Shown: positions 42,801 to 51,696 of the stretch, one piece after another
How the letters are laid out: the number at the start of each line of letters is the position of its first letter
Position numbering within the stretch: the first letter of the stretch is position 1
DNA from: Trichomonas tenax
Taxonomy: Eukaryota; Parabasalia; Trichomonadida; Trichomonadidae
Length of the DNA stretch: 64,000 bases
NCBI GenBank assembly: GCA_023091735.1
Contig: JALKBU010000039.1
Location: 49,971-113,970, forward strand
Direction of reading: 5' to 3'
Notes under the pieces: model-generated
Database searches by the model: none
Seen by the model: the letters and a program-made list of their open reading frames with translations, nothing else
Told to the model about the DNA's origin: nothing
Position numbers and translations under genes: made by a program

Positions 42801-44964
42801 TTGGCAAAAGAATCATCCAGAAGCTGTCATTGAACAAGAACAACCGATGCCGGATAACATCGAAGAATTTGAGCAAAACAAGAACTACGCAATCACCTTA
42901 AATGCAAAATTAATTACATTAGAAAAGAACTATGAAGGCACATTCTTCATGAATGATAAGGAAATTGCTTTCAATGCTACAGATGAAAACAAATCAACTC
43001 AATTCGAAATAACCAGTGTCGATATGGTTCTACATCGCTCATATTTGCACATTGACAGCGGGCTTGAATTCTTCCTTAAGTCCAGGCGTTCTTATTTCGT
43101 TATGTTCTCTAAGCAAAGTGACAGAAGAAGTGTTATTCAGTTCTTGAGACCAAGATCAAGCAACATGATTCTTCAAACAGGAAATGTCACAAGTTTGTCA
43201 GCATTCACAGAAGCAACAAATCAGTGGAAGTCCGGAAATATGTCAAACTTCGAATATCTTATGGCGATCAATTTCTTCGCAGGAAGAAGTTACAATGATT
43301 TATCACAGTATCCTGTCTTCCCGTGGGTCTTGAAAGATTACAAGAGCGAAAAACTCGATTTGAACAATCCTGAAATTTACAGAGATCTTTCGAAGCCAAT
43401 CGGTGCACTTAATGAACAAAGACTTGCAAAGTCACTTAATGAATACAGAGAATGTCCAGATGGCCCAGAGCGCTGCTTATATAGAATGCACTATTCAAAC
43501 GCTTTCTATGTCTTGAATTACTTAGTGAGAATGGAGCCATTCACTACACTTCACATCGAAGTTAATGATCGTAAATTTGATAAATCCAATCGTATGTTCA
43601 GCGGCATCAAACGCGCTTGGAATGCAGTTGGTTCATTTGCGCCAGATTACAGAGAATTAATTCCAGAGTTCTTCTGCTGCCCCGATTTCTTAACAAACCA
43701 CAACAGATTCGATCTCGGAAAATTCGATAATGGATGTGAAAATGGCGACGTTAAGCTTCCTAAATGGGCCAAAACACCAGCCGAATTTATTGCAATCCAC
43801 AGAGCTGCCCTTGAGTCACCATATGTCACAGCACATCTTGGACAATGGATTGATTTGATTTTCGGCTTCAAGCAACAAGGCCAAGCAGCAATTGATGCAA
43901 ACAACACTTTCCACGCTTACTGCTATTCAAGTTCCGTTACTCGTGATAGCATTGCACGTTCTGATGATTTGCAGACAATCCAGTTTACAGCTGGTAATGT
44001 TGGCATCATTCCACGTCAGTTGTTCACTTCTCCACATCCATCAGTTGACATCAAACTCAAGAAACCAATATCAACGCACAAATTCTTAGTTGAATTGCAA
44101 GGATGTCCTACATTTGTTGGAATCAGCGGATACAATAAGACTATTATCGCAACAATGCCTTCATCAACTGTTTACAATGTCCCATTAAATGCCCTTCCGT
44201 CTTCTATCGGCAGTCTTCAACAAACGATGATCATGGAAGGAACAAATCCAAAGTCATTTGCATTGTTCCCAGAAATCCAGAAGTTTGTTGCATCGAGTCC
44301 TTGGGATTCATGCTTCCACATCTTCAAGGTAGATTCCAGTATGATGCAAGTTCACACTGAACGTCAAAGATTTTCATTAATGGTTGCAATTCAGCCAATT
44401 GGAAAATCACATCTTCTCACAACGTGGAGAGATTCATCCATTTCTTTATATAACATCGATAATCCACAACAGTTATACAGAATCACTCCACACCACGCAA
44501 GCGTTGTTGATGCAGACGCTTCTCAGTGCTTAGATATGATTGTTTCTGCAGACAAAGATTCACACATTGTTGTCAGCAGACTTGTCACAGGTGCATTCAT
44601 CCGCACATTCATGTCTGATGATCAGGTTATCAAAGTTTCATTGATCGATGATGGCTATATTGTTGTTGCATCAGGAACGCAAAACACAAAGATCACTGTC
44701 TACACCGTCAATGGAGAGATTGTTTCTAATACATCATTTTCATCAAAGATCAGTTCATGGGTCACCATCAAGGATGCTAAGTCATATTTATCTCATCTTG
44801 TTGTTTCATTTGACAACAATCAAGTTATTGAATATAATATTCCATTTATGGAAGAAATATCATCTATTAATATCGGTGATACATTAACATCATTATCATA
44901 CGATTCATCATTGAATATTATTGCCGGTGCTTCTTCAAACGGTATTTGTATTATTAATTTCTAA
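36820..44964 (+). CDS. Giant PH-BEACH-WD40 protein (neurobeachin/LvsA class), 2714 residues
   Basis: A single uninterrupted 8.1 kb frame. Residues 1-970 are helical armadillo/HEAT-like. About 975-1140 form a concanavalin A-like (LamG/pentraxin) domain (GFTFVVRLELGST, NRIIFTMNEKKIATLWIDRI). A long helical region follows. About 2030-2105 is a PH-like domain. About 2110-2385 is the BEACH domain (YPVFPWVLKDY, HYSNAFYVLNYLVRMEPFT, FDRKF-type NDRKFDKSNRMF, HLGQWIDLIFG). About 2490-2714 hold WD40 repeats (VVDADASQCLDMIVSADKDS). This order is that of large BEACH proteins acting in membrane trafficking, lysosome/contractile vacuole function and fission. ATGTCAAATTAAAATA precedes the ATG; the stop is TAA. 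Confidence 0.93.
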   Translation: MFSKFFGNRSKEVIDPVIQIWVKWFTVDAPKQSHLQSLPPELLPIYNNIQPEYYTKQQVFKTKETLDANYFINLFKLNDPLNQKVEILVEFVNTSTTLMIQQDRIGQVILPSIYQYLIRYLFQFPTNLNLARNNDVQALLFVQKVYPLLTFFFTRNIDNVSDAIFLLKSFYDRISNLLNDRIFIQEFFPEILNITLNYLTALQNNSPDSFPMFLFLLNYYHMWISKIHTPQFTTDNLTDCIKICDGMSKINPEFAITYKSQLIDPILTYGFNMLSFLYIPSNNPVEDFDIVYLGISFLRFLEFYTSLGPSFAQTIFKHQMLHFIGAFVMWTLDRFPICVDKSEPEEVCTSDLEFFQHKIFTPPEFKFIKNVLHITMPKISNRNDIQNRELIMQYGYSGISDKISKIPQLKSVFLTLSSLTLHGDSSNLIESAFFTIIDLVNKMMSGNRGSLPFKSDPRILCASAIFFMTQILLQSPIKLVSKVLQDKSGFKTLANTFIFSPKCNTWETNNEREDNIFFTETRLSVYSLFATCYANEESSYVYVLEALSSIFSSSTPIIDEAIQFIYVLFCTHADIFTKTLSKVNLIQEASQYMVDLQRININMEKEDYNPKKINLLEQSRYHIFSIFDYFSANPGSRLLIFSEKLFCDSIVHFFFEDMTQNYAIEMWENGLLIDQGYITEQFNPFIHMFELQNSIITEASNHNDDDDWISFMYRLLQALDKVILLNKKTLISYITKYNLLEIISNLPNITSADDKKLNFVNLILHIFFLVIQGSPFLRKSASKKPMENISDILSGLQYGDDTIKLLLSLIFEKSLDIHNLPRNMDINNAKIIPAIHKSSKHLYAHDIIFNYLSKVCTLSVTNKLKLFMSNTPLVILKYIQSFNSFPSTKKDGSYSPTVNWMLILFSTVSSAVFKWKTFYEALRSMRPAEKTKMWWTVQLISTFSTILSEISSRPPSSFFHFHGRRTGIDLPVLPAGVLSQGFTFVVRLELGSTTSLDGSRASLLSLVDAQGYTLDLFFEDHKLIFESYKGKEKIQSVVISKIKRGEQVPLEFLQNVWNRIIFTMNEKKIATLWIDRICYHEFQCKGFKLDGEIKGGKIACNAPKQFRPTEDTLVANISSIYLFDRCLSQENIQRIASLPNDYCFGFSPSQASSFPDVPQELFTDEIDNSLILCLNARMTNGSICANFTRRGIGNAEVRAQIIPFSTSFIDVTSNMGGLNVFLPLLEQVDYPIHGEETNDATNFLLALLGLFNQFLNNSDMIQHDFFASDGMKSLAYLLSKIQPITMHSRVITQITEMFQSIKTQQNKLIMIRDLFLNFPMWEKHLPETKIAVVEYAWKYIYSKEIELFKKSATIEYLLLLTIDQPVAEIRRAYWDLIQNLAPHKFELSDQILMFEVSMLDNQQEVRLEILKNMYILMKKKINGFHKIVEKYKMFMPFNQYLAISACEDVRIFGLKFICLIYHHLMSGVMSPTLEEPETMFINAILAMIPVYNPNKSTPRMLEIVTKIFFKKPKMQSGLFPFIIYLSSIYEPAEFRPFFDKVLEKDDICLMISLAPAWMMWMLYAMIQTNRPSLKFGTDELIHTVIAKIVLQMVLHPLPTSDKTKDPPPVAAMIAFFMHVLIFNKHDTTPMIRNILEMMLNMVISNVSKYNNEQLQSIIQPTVRFMFYPENGEIFKDNVQLLEMANVEYKDLLAKFVSGHVPLLIFKQIFSRERVKDVHTTFSLRVQDNVWLDNKLAKMLIDIMGHLKDKELSEMRMKVSEVTALIAATLIHTDHEQTLRYITSIKPIISNDFLALSIVGEAVYRVSIKHDEAMFPTFIGMYPEIINRIQKKPAEGLTYLNDQFFVAEIFNELFKEIRIYNTMADDAEKVSIAITRTMRDYIETCQPTISKLDPEAAQLINNTLFRRRHTEILNEYKIQQFSCEKAWRRVWRNLSTNGSPWSTVENAQHWKLAQRWDSLYRRLFMKPNLEFDPHVKASFRRDATSESAAQELFLNWQKNHPEAVIEQEQPMPDNIEEFEQNKNYAITLNAKLITLEKNYEGTFFMNDKEIAFNATDENKSTQFEITSVDMVLHRSYLHIDSGLEFFLKSRRSYFVMFSKQSDRRSVIQFLRPRSSNMILQTGNVTSLSAFTEATNQWKSGNMSNFEYLMAINFFAGRSYNDLSQYPVFPWVLKDYKSEKLDLNNPEIYRDLSKPIGALNEQRLAKSLNEYRECPDGPERCLYRMHYSNAFYVLNYLVRMEPFTTLHIEVNDRKFDKSNRMFSGIKRAWNAVGSFAPDYRELIPEFFCCPDFLTNHNRFDLGKFDNGCENGDVKLPKWAKTPAEFIAIHRAALESPYVTAHLGQWIDLIFGFKQQGQAAIDANNTFHAYCYSSSVTRDSIARSDDLQTIQFTAGNVGIIPRQLFTSPHPSVDIKLKKPISTHKFLVELQGCPTFVGISGYNKTIIATMPSSTVYNVPLNALPSSIGSLQQTMIMEGTNPKSFALFPEIQKFVASSPWDSCFHIFKVDSSMMQVHTERQRFSLMVAIQPIGKSHLLTTWRDSSISLYNIDNPQQLYRITPHHASVVDADASQCLDMIVSADKDSHIVVSRLVTGAFIRTFMSDDQVIKVSLIDDGYIVVASGTQNTKITVYTVNGEIVSNTSFSSKISSWVTIKDAKSYLSHLVVSFDNNQVIEYNIPFMEEISSINIGDTLTSLSYDSSLNIIAGASSNGICIINF

Positions 44965-45012
44965 TTATCTTTTATTGTATATTAAAACAAAGAGGTAACA
45001 AATAAAATTATC

Positions 45013-45512
45013 ATGTCTTTATATAATGATAATCATACAATATCGAATGAAGATTTAGATGCTGCAATAATTTATCAAAATAATCACATTTTCAATTGGC
45101 TCCTTGAACAAAAAAAAAGATCAATCGAAAACATGCAGTTTACAAAATAGTTTTTGTAGTGTAAACTATTATTCAGTGCATACTGTGTTTTGGGAATATG
45201 TAACTCTTTTATCTCCGTAAATTAATATAACAATAGAAAATTAACTTGTGTAAATTTTAATTCAATTAGGATTTGAGAATGCTTTAAATTTAAATTATGA
45301 AAATGCTCACCAATAACTAAAATAAATCACCAACAGTTTATCATCATGATATGACCTCAATGATTCACATTTGATCAACAATATAAATCTCCATTATATC
45401 ATCTGTAATTGAAATAAAGTCTATCGAAATCGTTCAATTTTTAGTTGAACATGGAGCTAATGTCAACAGGAAAGTAATTAATTGTCCATATTTTATTATT
45501 GTTATGATATAA
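45013..45512 (+). pseudogene. DUF3447/ankyrin protein relic
   Basis: At 45013-45150 an ATG-started frame reads EDLDAAIIYQNNHIFNWLLE, like the DUF3447 N-terminal region common in trichomonad ankyrin proteins. At about 45420 another frame reads SIEIVQFLVEHGANVNRK, one clean ankyrin repeat. Everything between is degenerate. The short dispersed repeat at 45172-45245 lies inside the gap. Confidence 0.6.
45172..45245 (+). repeat. Short dispersed repeat, copy 2
   Basis: It matches the reverse complement of 23036-23104, about 70 bases with few differences. Its presence inside an ankyrin relic suggests a late insertion or a conserved relic shared by two loci. Confidence 0.65.
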
Positions 45513-45532
45513 AATCAATCATCCAAATTTGA

Positions 45533-47077
45533 TCATCGAAGATTCACATTTAATCTCATCTTGCTGATTGTATCCCAGTACATTATTCCTCCAGCTTGCA
45601 TATCTCTTATGTACTGAGATCTGAAGTAGACAGAGTTGTACGACGAGAAATAGAAATCGTATCCGTCTTTGTTCGTATGATTTGTATCAACAGTCCAATT
45701 TGCGTCCATCAAATACTTAATTGTCTGCTCACCTTCATACTTTGGCTTGTGCTGGCCATCAATGAAGCCGTGAGTCGTTGTTGTTCCATGACTTAACACA
45801 ATTTTATTGCTTTAAATATCTATATTTGATCAAGTTATTAAAATCTTTAACAAATTCATTGTCGGAATACAAGATAATCGATCCTGGTCCATAACACTGG
45901 AATAATATGTAATCGAGGTACTTGAAGTATTGTGTTGGAAGACTGTAATCATATGCATGTGGAGTGACAGTGAGAATCTTGTTTTTGTTCAATTTTTCTC
46001 TCAGCGATTTCAAGAATTCTCCATAATTAATCCATTCTTGTTCATTGTATAGGAATTCGAAATCAACATCAGTTCCATTGAAATAATCAATAGAATTGAC
46101 GATGTCTGCCATGCTTTTTGTCAATTTTTCTCTTAATGTGATGTTGTGGAGTGTTGCTGTCCAATCGTGGTGATCTTGCCATGATAGCATAACTCTGTAA
46201 CCTCTTCTTCCTTGGTATGGTTTAAGAAGGACTTTGATTTGCTCTTTTCACGACAAATTATTCAATCTGAGTTTTCATTCCAATCTTCAATATAAAGCCA
46301 TGTAACAAAAGTGAAGACTCCGTTAGCAATAGGATGAATGCCGCAGTTCATGCTTGCACCGTTACCGCCGAAATGAGCCCATCCTTTTCTATTTTTGAAT
46401 TCTTTAACATATTCAGTGCTTTTGAATTCAGCGTTATTTGGATGATAATCGATCCATGCATCGCCTTGGCTGTTAGTTTTTCCTGAAATTATCAAAAGAG
46501 GGTTAACTAATTGGAATTTCTTCATATCTAAGTTTGCCCAAACGAATCTTCGGAAATTGATGTATGAAGATACCATTATATACCTGAATAGATCATTATC
46601 TTCGACAATTTCGCGAGTAACACCTGTTTTTGTCATTGTTCCGTGATTTTTATTTGTGTAATCAACAATATTGGGGCATGTGAACTGATCAAACTTGTAA
46701 TATCCAATCAAGTTGTACCATTGTGGATTCAAATCATTGATTGTGGTTTGCCAGAAATTATGGGCATCAAAAATAACTATGTATACATATTTTTAAAATT
46801 TAAGTATCAAATGATATTTGCTCCAATATTTCATTCGATTTACATCTATAATTGCTATCAAATAGTACATAAATATATCGACCAATGACATAAGAGATTG
46901 TTCAACAATATAATTTGCTATCCATTCGTCTGCACACATCCAAAATTGGAAAGTTAATTTTTCACGATTGTCTAAATCTTTGAATCTGCCAAGGGAAAGC
47001 ATACCGTCGCCATTGAATCTCAATGCATAGTTCGTTGGAAAGTCAGCGGCAATATGTTGCAGAAATAATGCAATCAT
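45533..47077 (-). pseudogene. LamG plus GH18 glycosidase (chitinase/ENGase-like), broken
   Basis: The first frame (47077) starts with a hydrophobic leader and a LamG-type segment (YALRFNGDGMLSLGRFKDLD). After an in-frame TAA at 46793 it continues with a second LamG-like stretch (GYYKFDQFTCPNIVDYTNKN). A -1 frameshift near 46230 with a TGA leads to the GH18 barrel: NGTDVDFEF at about 46075 matches the DGxDxDxE catalytic motif, with the first Asp as Asn and the acid Glu retained. A +1 shift near 45805 leads to its end (RDMQAGGIMYWD). The intact ancestor would be secreted and would cleave chitin or N-glycan chitobiose. As it stands, no complete enzyme can be made. Confidence 0.8.
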
Positions 47078-47384
47078 CAGTTCTACAATGAGAAAATGAT
47101 TTCAATTCTTTCCCATCGTATTAACTTTCAGCACTGCATTCAGCCGGTTAAGATTTTAAAGCGAAAGCTTGAAAAAGTAAAATGGTATTTTTAAAATTTG
47201 TGAAAAAGTTTTCAATTTTCTTTTGTAAAGATTTGATGAGGTTATATTTCAATTTCTTTTGTTTTTAGTGACTCATCACTATAAGAAATCTATTTAAATC
47301 AATAAAATGGCATTTTTAAAATAAGTATATTAATACTTAAATATATATCATCGATAATGCATGCTCATTATAATTTTGAATGCT

Positions 47385-47808
47385 TTATGGCTTCCCAGAC
47401 GATTTTTTGACGCTTCTCGTCTCCAAATGAACTTCAGCGTTCCCGACGAAAAACTTTTTGATCGAAACATCAATAATGAATTGTATATCTGTCGGGCACA
47501 ATGCATTAATGAATGGATATGAAAATAATGCTAGTATTAGAAATAATATCTCTGATTGTTCAGATCTTAAAGATGTATTAGCAATGTACAATTGTCTAAA
47601 TTATTCAAATATTGCAATGTTAGTCCTCGGTTCCCAAAACACAAATGATTCAATTTGCAATGTTGTTTCAAATATCGATGAACATGTTGACACTTTCATG
47701 TTAGTTTATTTTATTTTTGAACTAGGTAAATTTTCCTTACTTAGTATTTATGTAATAAAGAATCAAATCGAAAAGTTAGCAAATACTATAGTATTGGGGA
47801 TCAATTGA
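47385..47808 (+). pseudogene. Pmp-like relic, copy 1 of a tandem triplet
   Basis: The frame reads NCISVGHNALMNGY, ASIRNNISDCSDLKDV and SICNVVSNIDEHVDTF. The same rungs occur in copies 2 and 3 downstream (GHNVLFHRYGS, NNISHCSVDKDV, CNIISNLDKHTF). An in-frame TGA near 47427 and missing ends make it a fragment. Confidence 0.65.
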
Positions 47809-48163
47809 ATTTGTTGATTGTTATTTCGATGTCATCGATACATATAGTTACAAAACAAATGGCAATGATATGCTTCATATTCATGTGAGGCTTTATTGAC
47901 TTTCATATCCTAGGAATCAAATTTGCAATTTTTATGAAATATTCTTTAAAAAATTTATGAATATTATAATATTATAACTAAAATTTATTTCAAAAAAATG
48001 CATTAATTGATGATTTAGAGGTTATAGTATGTGTATCTGAAGTGGCAAGCACTCATTCTTCCAGTCATTTATCAATAAAATATTTTCTTCTCGTATCAAA
48101 CAGGGGTTCAAACTATGGCAAAACATAGTGGATTGTTACTTTTCAATTAGGACAATTTTATAA

Positions 48164-48173
48164 AAAGTGACAT
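48164..48173 (+). promoter_or_regulatory. AAAAGTGACA motif before Pmp-like copy 2
   Basis: Exact 10-mer about 30 bases before the open frame of copy 2, in the same position as before copy 3 and before intact genes at 31.9 and 50.9 kb. Confidence 0.4.
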
Positions 48174-48205
48174 TATTCCTTACATCACCTTATTTTCTGT
48201 TTTTA

Positions 48206-49183
48206 TGATGTATAGACAAATTTCGATACTTTGAAAGTGATATTTTATTACATGAATCTCTATGGAGTTACTATTACCCAGAAACAACTGAATACAATTT
48301 ATATTCAGCAAATTCGCAATTAAATTCTACGTTTGGATCATTTCATGTTCTTAATACTAAATTTTCCGATATTTTTGGCCAATGTATACATTTAACTGAC
48401 AACAATTCAACAAATAAATTGTTGGTGAGTGATGTTTTGTTTTCTAATCTTTCTGGTAATTTTGTTGGATTAGCAATATATCAAAACTCAGGGAATTGCA
48501 TTCAGAAAAGAAACTACAACCGCAATTCAAATTCCTCAGCTCAGTCAGCACATTCATACCAAAACTTTCAAAGAAGTGATAACACATCAATAAATTTCTT
48601 TTTTGAAACATCCATTTCATATTGCTCATCAGGTTCTCGTACATTTCAGCATCATTTTGGATATAATTTATTAAGTAGAAATAATATTTCAAACTGTGTG
48701 GTAATTCGCGATGCTTCTTATGCTTCAATGGCCAAAAATTACAATTTTTCTACAATATATAATAATAGTGCGTCAGTTGGAACTGTTTTTGCCCTTGGTC
48801 ATAACAATTCTTTCATAACTTGTTGCAATGTTATAGCAAATACTGACTGTCACACAAATTTATATAGCGGATTGTTTTACATTGAATCAGGTATTATTAT
48901 TTTGACGAAATTATTAGTAAAGGATAATAAAATGGGAAAAATTTGTACTAATATTGCATCACCAAGTGTTGTATTTTCTGATTGCTATTTTGAAAACAAT
49001 CAATACACTTATTCAACTTCAGGTGCTAACATAAAATTCAATCAAACAACAACAAACATTTATATTCATTTTTGTGTGCTGAATGAAACACAAAGCTCGA
49101 AAGAGACTTTCAATAATTATTTCAAACACTATATTATTTCAATCAAATTTGCCATCTTTGTTTATTATGATTTGGAAATTTAA
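48206..49183 (+). pseudogene. Pmp-like beta-helix protein, copy 2 of a tandem triplet
   Basis: Open for about 325 codons with no ATG near the left end (it starts after a TGA). Typical rungs are FSDIFGQCIHLTDNNSTN, NNISNCVVIRD, CCNVIANTDCHT and FSDCYFENNQYTY. The beta-helix core is good, but the signal peptide and C-terminal membrane segment are missing. It shares the segment SLWSYYYPETTEYN with SLWSDYYPDTSSYT of copy 3. Confidence 0.65.
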
Positions 49184-49279
49184 TTCTAATATATGCATAA
49201 AAATTATTTTTGGTCAGTTTCTCATCATATTTGTCACTTTTCTAAGTTGGAGGTTCAATCCACAGTTCATTTTATGCAA

Positions 49280-49289
49280 AAAAGTGACA
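49280..49289 (+). promoter_or_regulatory. AAAAGTGACA motif before Pmp-like copy 3
   Basis: Exact 10-mer 47 bases before the frame of copy 3. Confidence 0.4.
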
Positions 49290-49335
49290 AAGCGAAGAAT
49301 TTTATTTCAACCACTTAAATTGAAACCATTCTGAT

Positions 49336-50868
49336 TTGGCTGCAATTGGGAAAGCCATTTTATATAAATCACTTTGGAGTGACTACTACCCAGATACTTC
49401 ATCTTATACAAAATTCACAATAGGTGTTCAAATTAATTCGACATCAGGGGCTTATTATGTAACGAATTCATTATACTCAAATATATTTGGTCAGTGTATA
49501 CACTTGACTGATAACAATAGGGATAATAAATTACTTGCAAACGAAGTGGTATTTTTTAATTTATCAATAAAATGCAGACGGATTAGCAATTTATCAAAAA
49601 TCAGGTCAATGTGTTCAGAAACGGAATTGCAATCATAATTCAAAGTCATAAAAAAAAATGTTCTCATTCATGTCAACTTTTCCCAATTGAGAATCCTTCA
49701 GCAAAAAATTATTTTATTGATATTTCAGTTGCAGTTTGTTTATCTATTGGACATAATGTATTGTTTCACAGGTACGGAAGCAGAGTTGGCATTGGAAATA
49801 ATATTTCTCATTGTTCAGTGGATAAAGATGTCATTTGCATGTCAAACTATCTGAATTATACATCCATTAATAACACGGCAGAGATTGGATCTATATTGGT
49901 TTTTGGATTTCAGGAAATAATTGCTTCATTTTGCAATATTATTTCAAACCTGGATAAACATACTTTCCTTTATAAAACGCCATTGAATAAATTTCTCTCA
50001 ATTGGTACAGTTATATGCCATAACAACTGGTATGATCTTAATATTTGTTATCGATACATCAATAATTTCAACTAATGAAGATTCAACTAAACCAAGTGAA
50101 ATTTTTGGAAAGTTCTTTGGAAATGAAATTTTTCTCATAGAAAACTTAAAAAAAGCATAATTATTATTGTCTATAACAGGGTACATAATGCTATTGATTG
50201 CTACATATGAAGGAATATATATCTTGAGTAATCAATCTATCAATACAAGAATAATATGGCGAAACACCATTTCCTAATATGAATCCATCAGGTGTAAGGA
50301 TTCCAGTATAAGTGATACCATTGTCTGTAACATTGTACTCAGTCAATCATTGAGGAAAAGTTTTAAACTTTTAGATTGTAAACTTACAGTTTAAAAAGTG
50401 GCAAAAAATGTAGTTGAATTTAAATCATGATTATTTAAGTGTATTTATAAATACAAAGCATTCAAGATTATCTAAATCATTATGGGATTACTTTGTTTCC
50501 AGCATTTAACCTAAAAGAATGGTTAAAATCTGGCGCATTGTGAATGTTGTAGTTTAATATCAAATACTGGTTGTCATACTGATGAGTGGAATTATCAACA
50601 ACACACACATTTGTATGATAATAATGTCGAAAAATTTTGTATGAAAATAGCATCTCCAAATGTTGAATTTATTGATTGCCATATTGAACAAAATCAATGT
50701 ACTTATTTAGCAATTGGATCCAACATTATATTTAATCGAATTCATCATCGAATTAAAATTGAGTCTTGTGAAATCATTAATGTTCAGAAAACACCGAATT
50801 TATACTATTTTAACTTAATAACTATTCTACTCAATTCCGATATACTCAATCTTGAACTTTGCATCTAA
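49336..50868 (+). pseudogene. Pmp-like beta-helix protein, copy 3 of a tandem triplet, with insertion
   Basis: Frames at 49336-49638 and 49611-50075 together cover the N-terminal and middle rungs (FGQCIHLTDNNRDNK, FCNIISNLDKHTF). The frame at 50611-50868 covers the later rungs (MKIASPNVEFIDCHIEQNQC), homologous to NIASPSVVFSDCYFENNQY of copy 2. About 450 bases in between do not align and contain a minus-strand fragment, so foreign sequence probably inserted here. Frameshifts make it non-functional. Confidence 0.65.
50191..50350 (-). pseudogene. Unidentified coding-like fragment inside Pmp-like copy 3
   Basis: The minus-strand frame reads YNVTDNGITYTGILTPDGFI, then LGNGVSPYYSCIDRLITQDI, ending in TAG at 50191. 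The composition is protein-like and unlike the surrounding beta-helix rungs, but no family is recognised. Probably a relic carried in by the insertion. Confidence 0.4.
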
Positions 50869-50895
50869 ATTCAATAAAGAATGTGATTGAGCAAT

Positions 50896-50905
50896 AAAAG
50901 TGACA
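50896..50905 (+). promoter_or_regulatory. AAAAGTGACA motif adjoining a start codon
   Basis: The motif ends one base before the ATG at 50907. Any transcript starting within or downstream of it would be virtually leaderless. Confidence 0.45.
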
Positions 50906-50906
50906 A

Positions 50907-51464
50907 ATGACCACAAATACTTCGAATGTTGTTTCTGTTGAAGATTCAACGTATGATGAAGCTTTTGAAGTAGAAAAAATTATCAAGCACAAGAATGAGA
51001 ATGGGGAGATCTTCTATTATGTCAAATGGATTGGATATTCTTATGATGATTGCACATGGGAGCCATTAGAGCATTTAAAGAACTGTAAAGCAGCAATTGA
51101 AGCATACGAAAAGGAATTAATGCAGCATGGCGATACAGAAAGGACATTATCGAGTGTATTGGATGTTCAAAAAGATCCTTTCTCAATTTTAGTTATTAGA
51201 CAAGAAGATTTATCTAAAAGATTCCCTTCATCGAACATGTTTTCATATAAATCGTATAATTGTTCAAGACCGATAATAAGAAAGACATTTAATAAAATTC
51301 ATAAATTGCAAGATGAAAGTTTAGAAGTTTCGATCAAAGATGAGTCATTACATAAGTCTTCAATTGATTTTAATACACTTTCCATGTTTACTCCTTATTC
51401 TCTTTTAGATTATGTCACAAAACACTCCAATAGAAATCCACAAGAACCAATTATTGTTGATTAA
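50907..51464 (+). CDS. Small chromodomain protein, 185 residues
   Basis: The chromodomain at about residues 16-70 reads FEVEKIIKHKNENGEIFYYV, then KWIGYSYDDCTWEPLEHLKN. The aromatic cage residues Phe, Trp and Tyr are present, so methyl-lysine binding is likely (HP1/Polycomb class). The C-terminal 115 residues have no recognised domain and no chromo shadow domain. The gene is intact, ends in TAA and is convergent with the I/LWEQ pseudogene. With the gene at 33.3 kb it makes two chromodomain proteins of different size in the window; outside the domain they are not alike. Confidence 0.88.
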   Translation: MTTNTSNVVSVEDSTYDEAFEVEKIIKHKNENGEIFYYVKWIGYSYDDCTWEPLEHLKNCKAAIEAYEKELMQHGDTERTLSSVLDVQKDPFSILVIRQEDLSKRFPSSNMFSYKSYNCSRPIIRKTFNKIHKLQDESLEVSIKDESLHKSSIDFNTLSMFTPYSLLDYVTKHSNRNPQEPIIVD

Positions 51465-51696
51465 TTCCTGATTTTGACCATGAATTTTAATTTCATTATC
51501 AAGACATTTTTATAAGTGATAATTCTTCAGCAATGTCTAACTTTATATCAATGAAGAGTTATCGATTTTATGTATCTTTTCATTTAAAAAAATGAATAAT
51601 TATTATTAATGCTAGCGATAAAATGAAATTATGCAAAATAAAAAATTTTATTTAAACTTTTCCGAAAGACTTTCTGAACTGATAAAGTCTCTTCTT

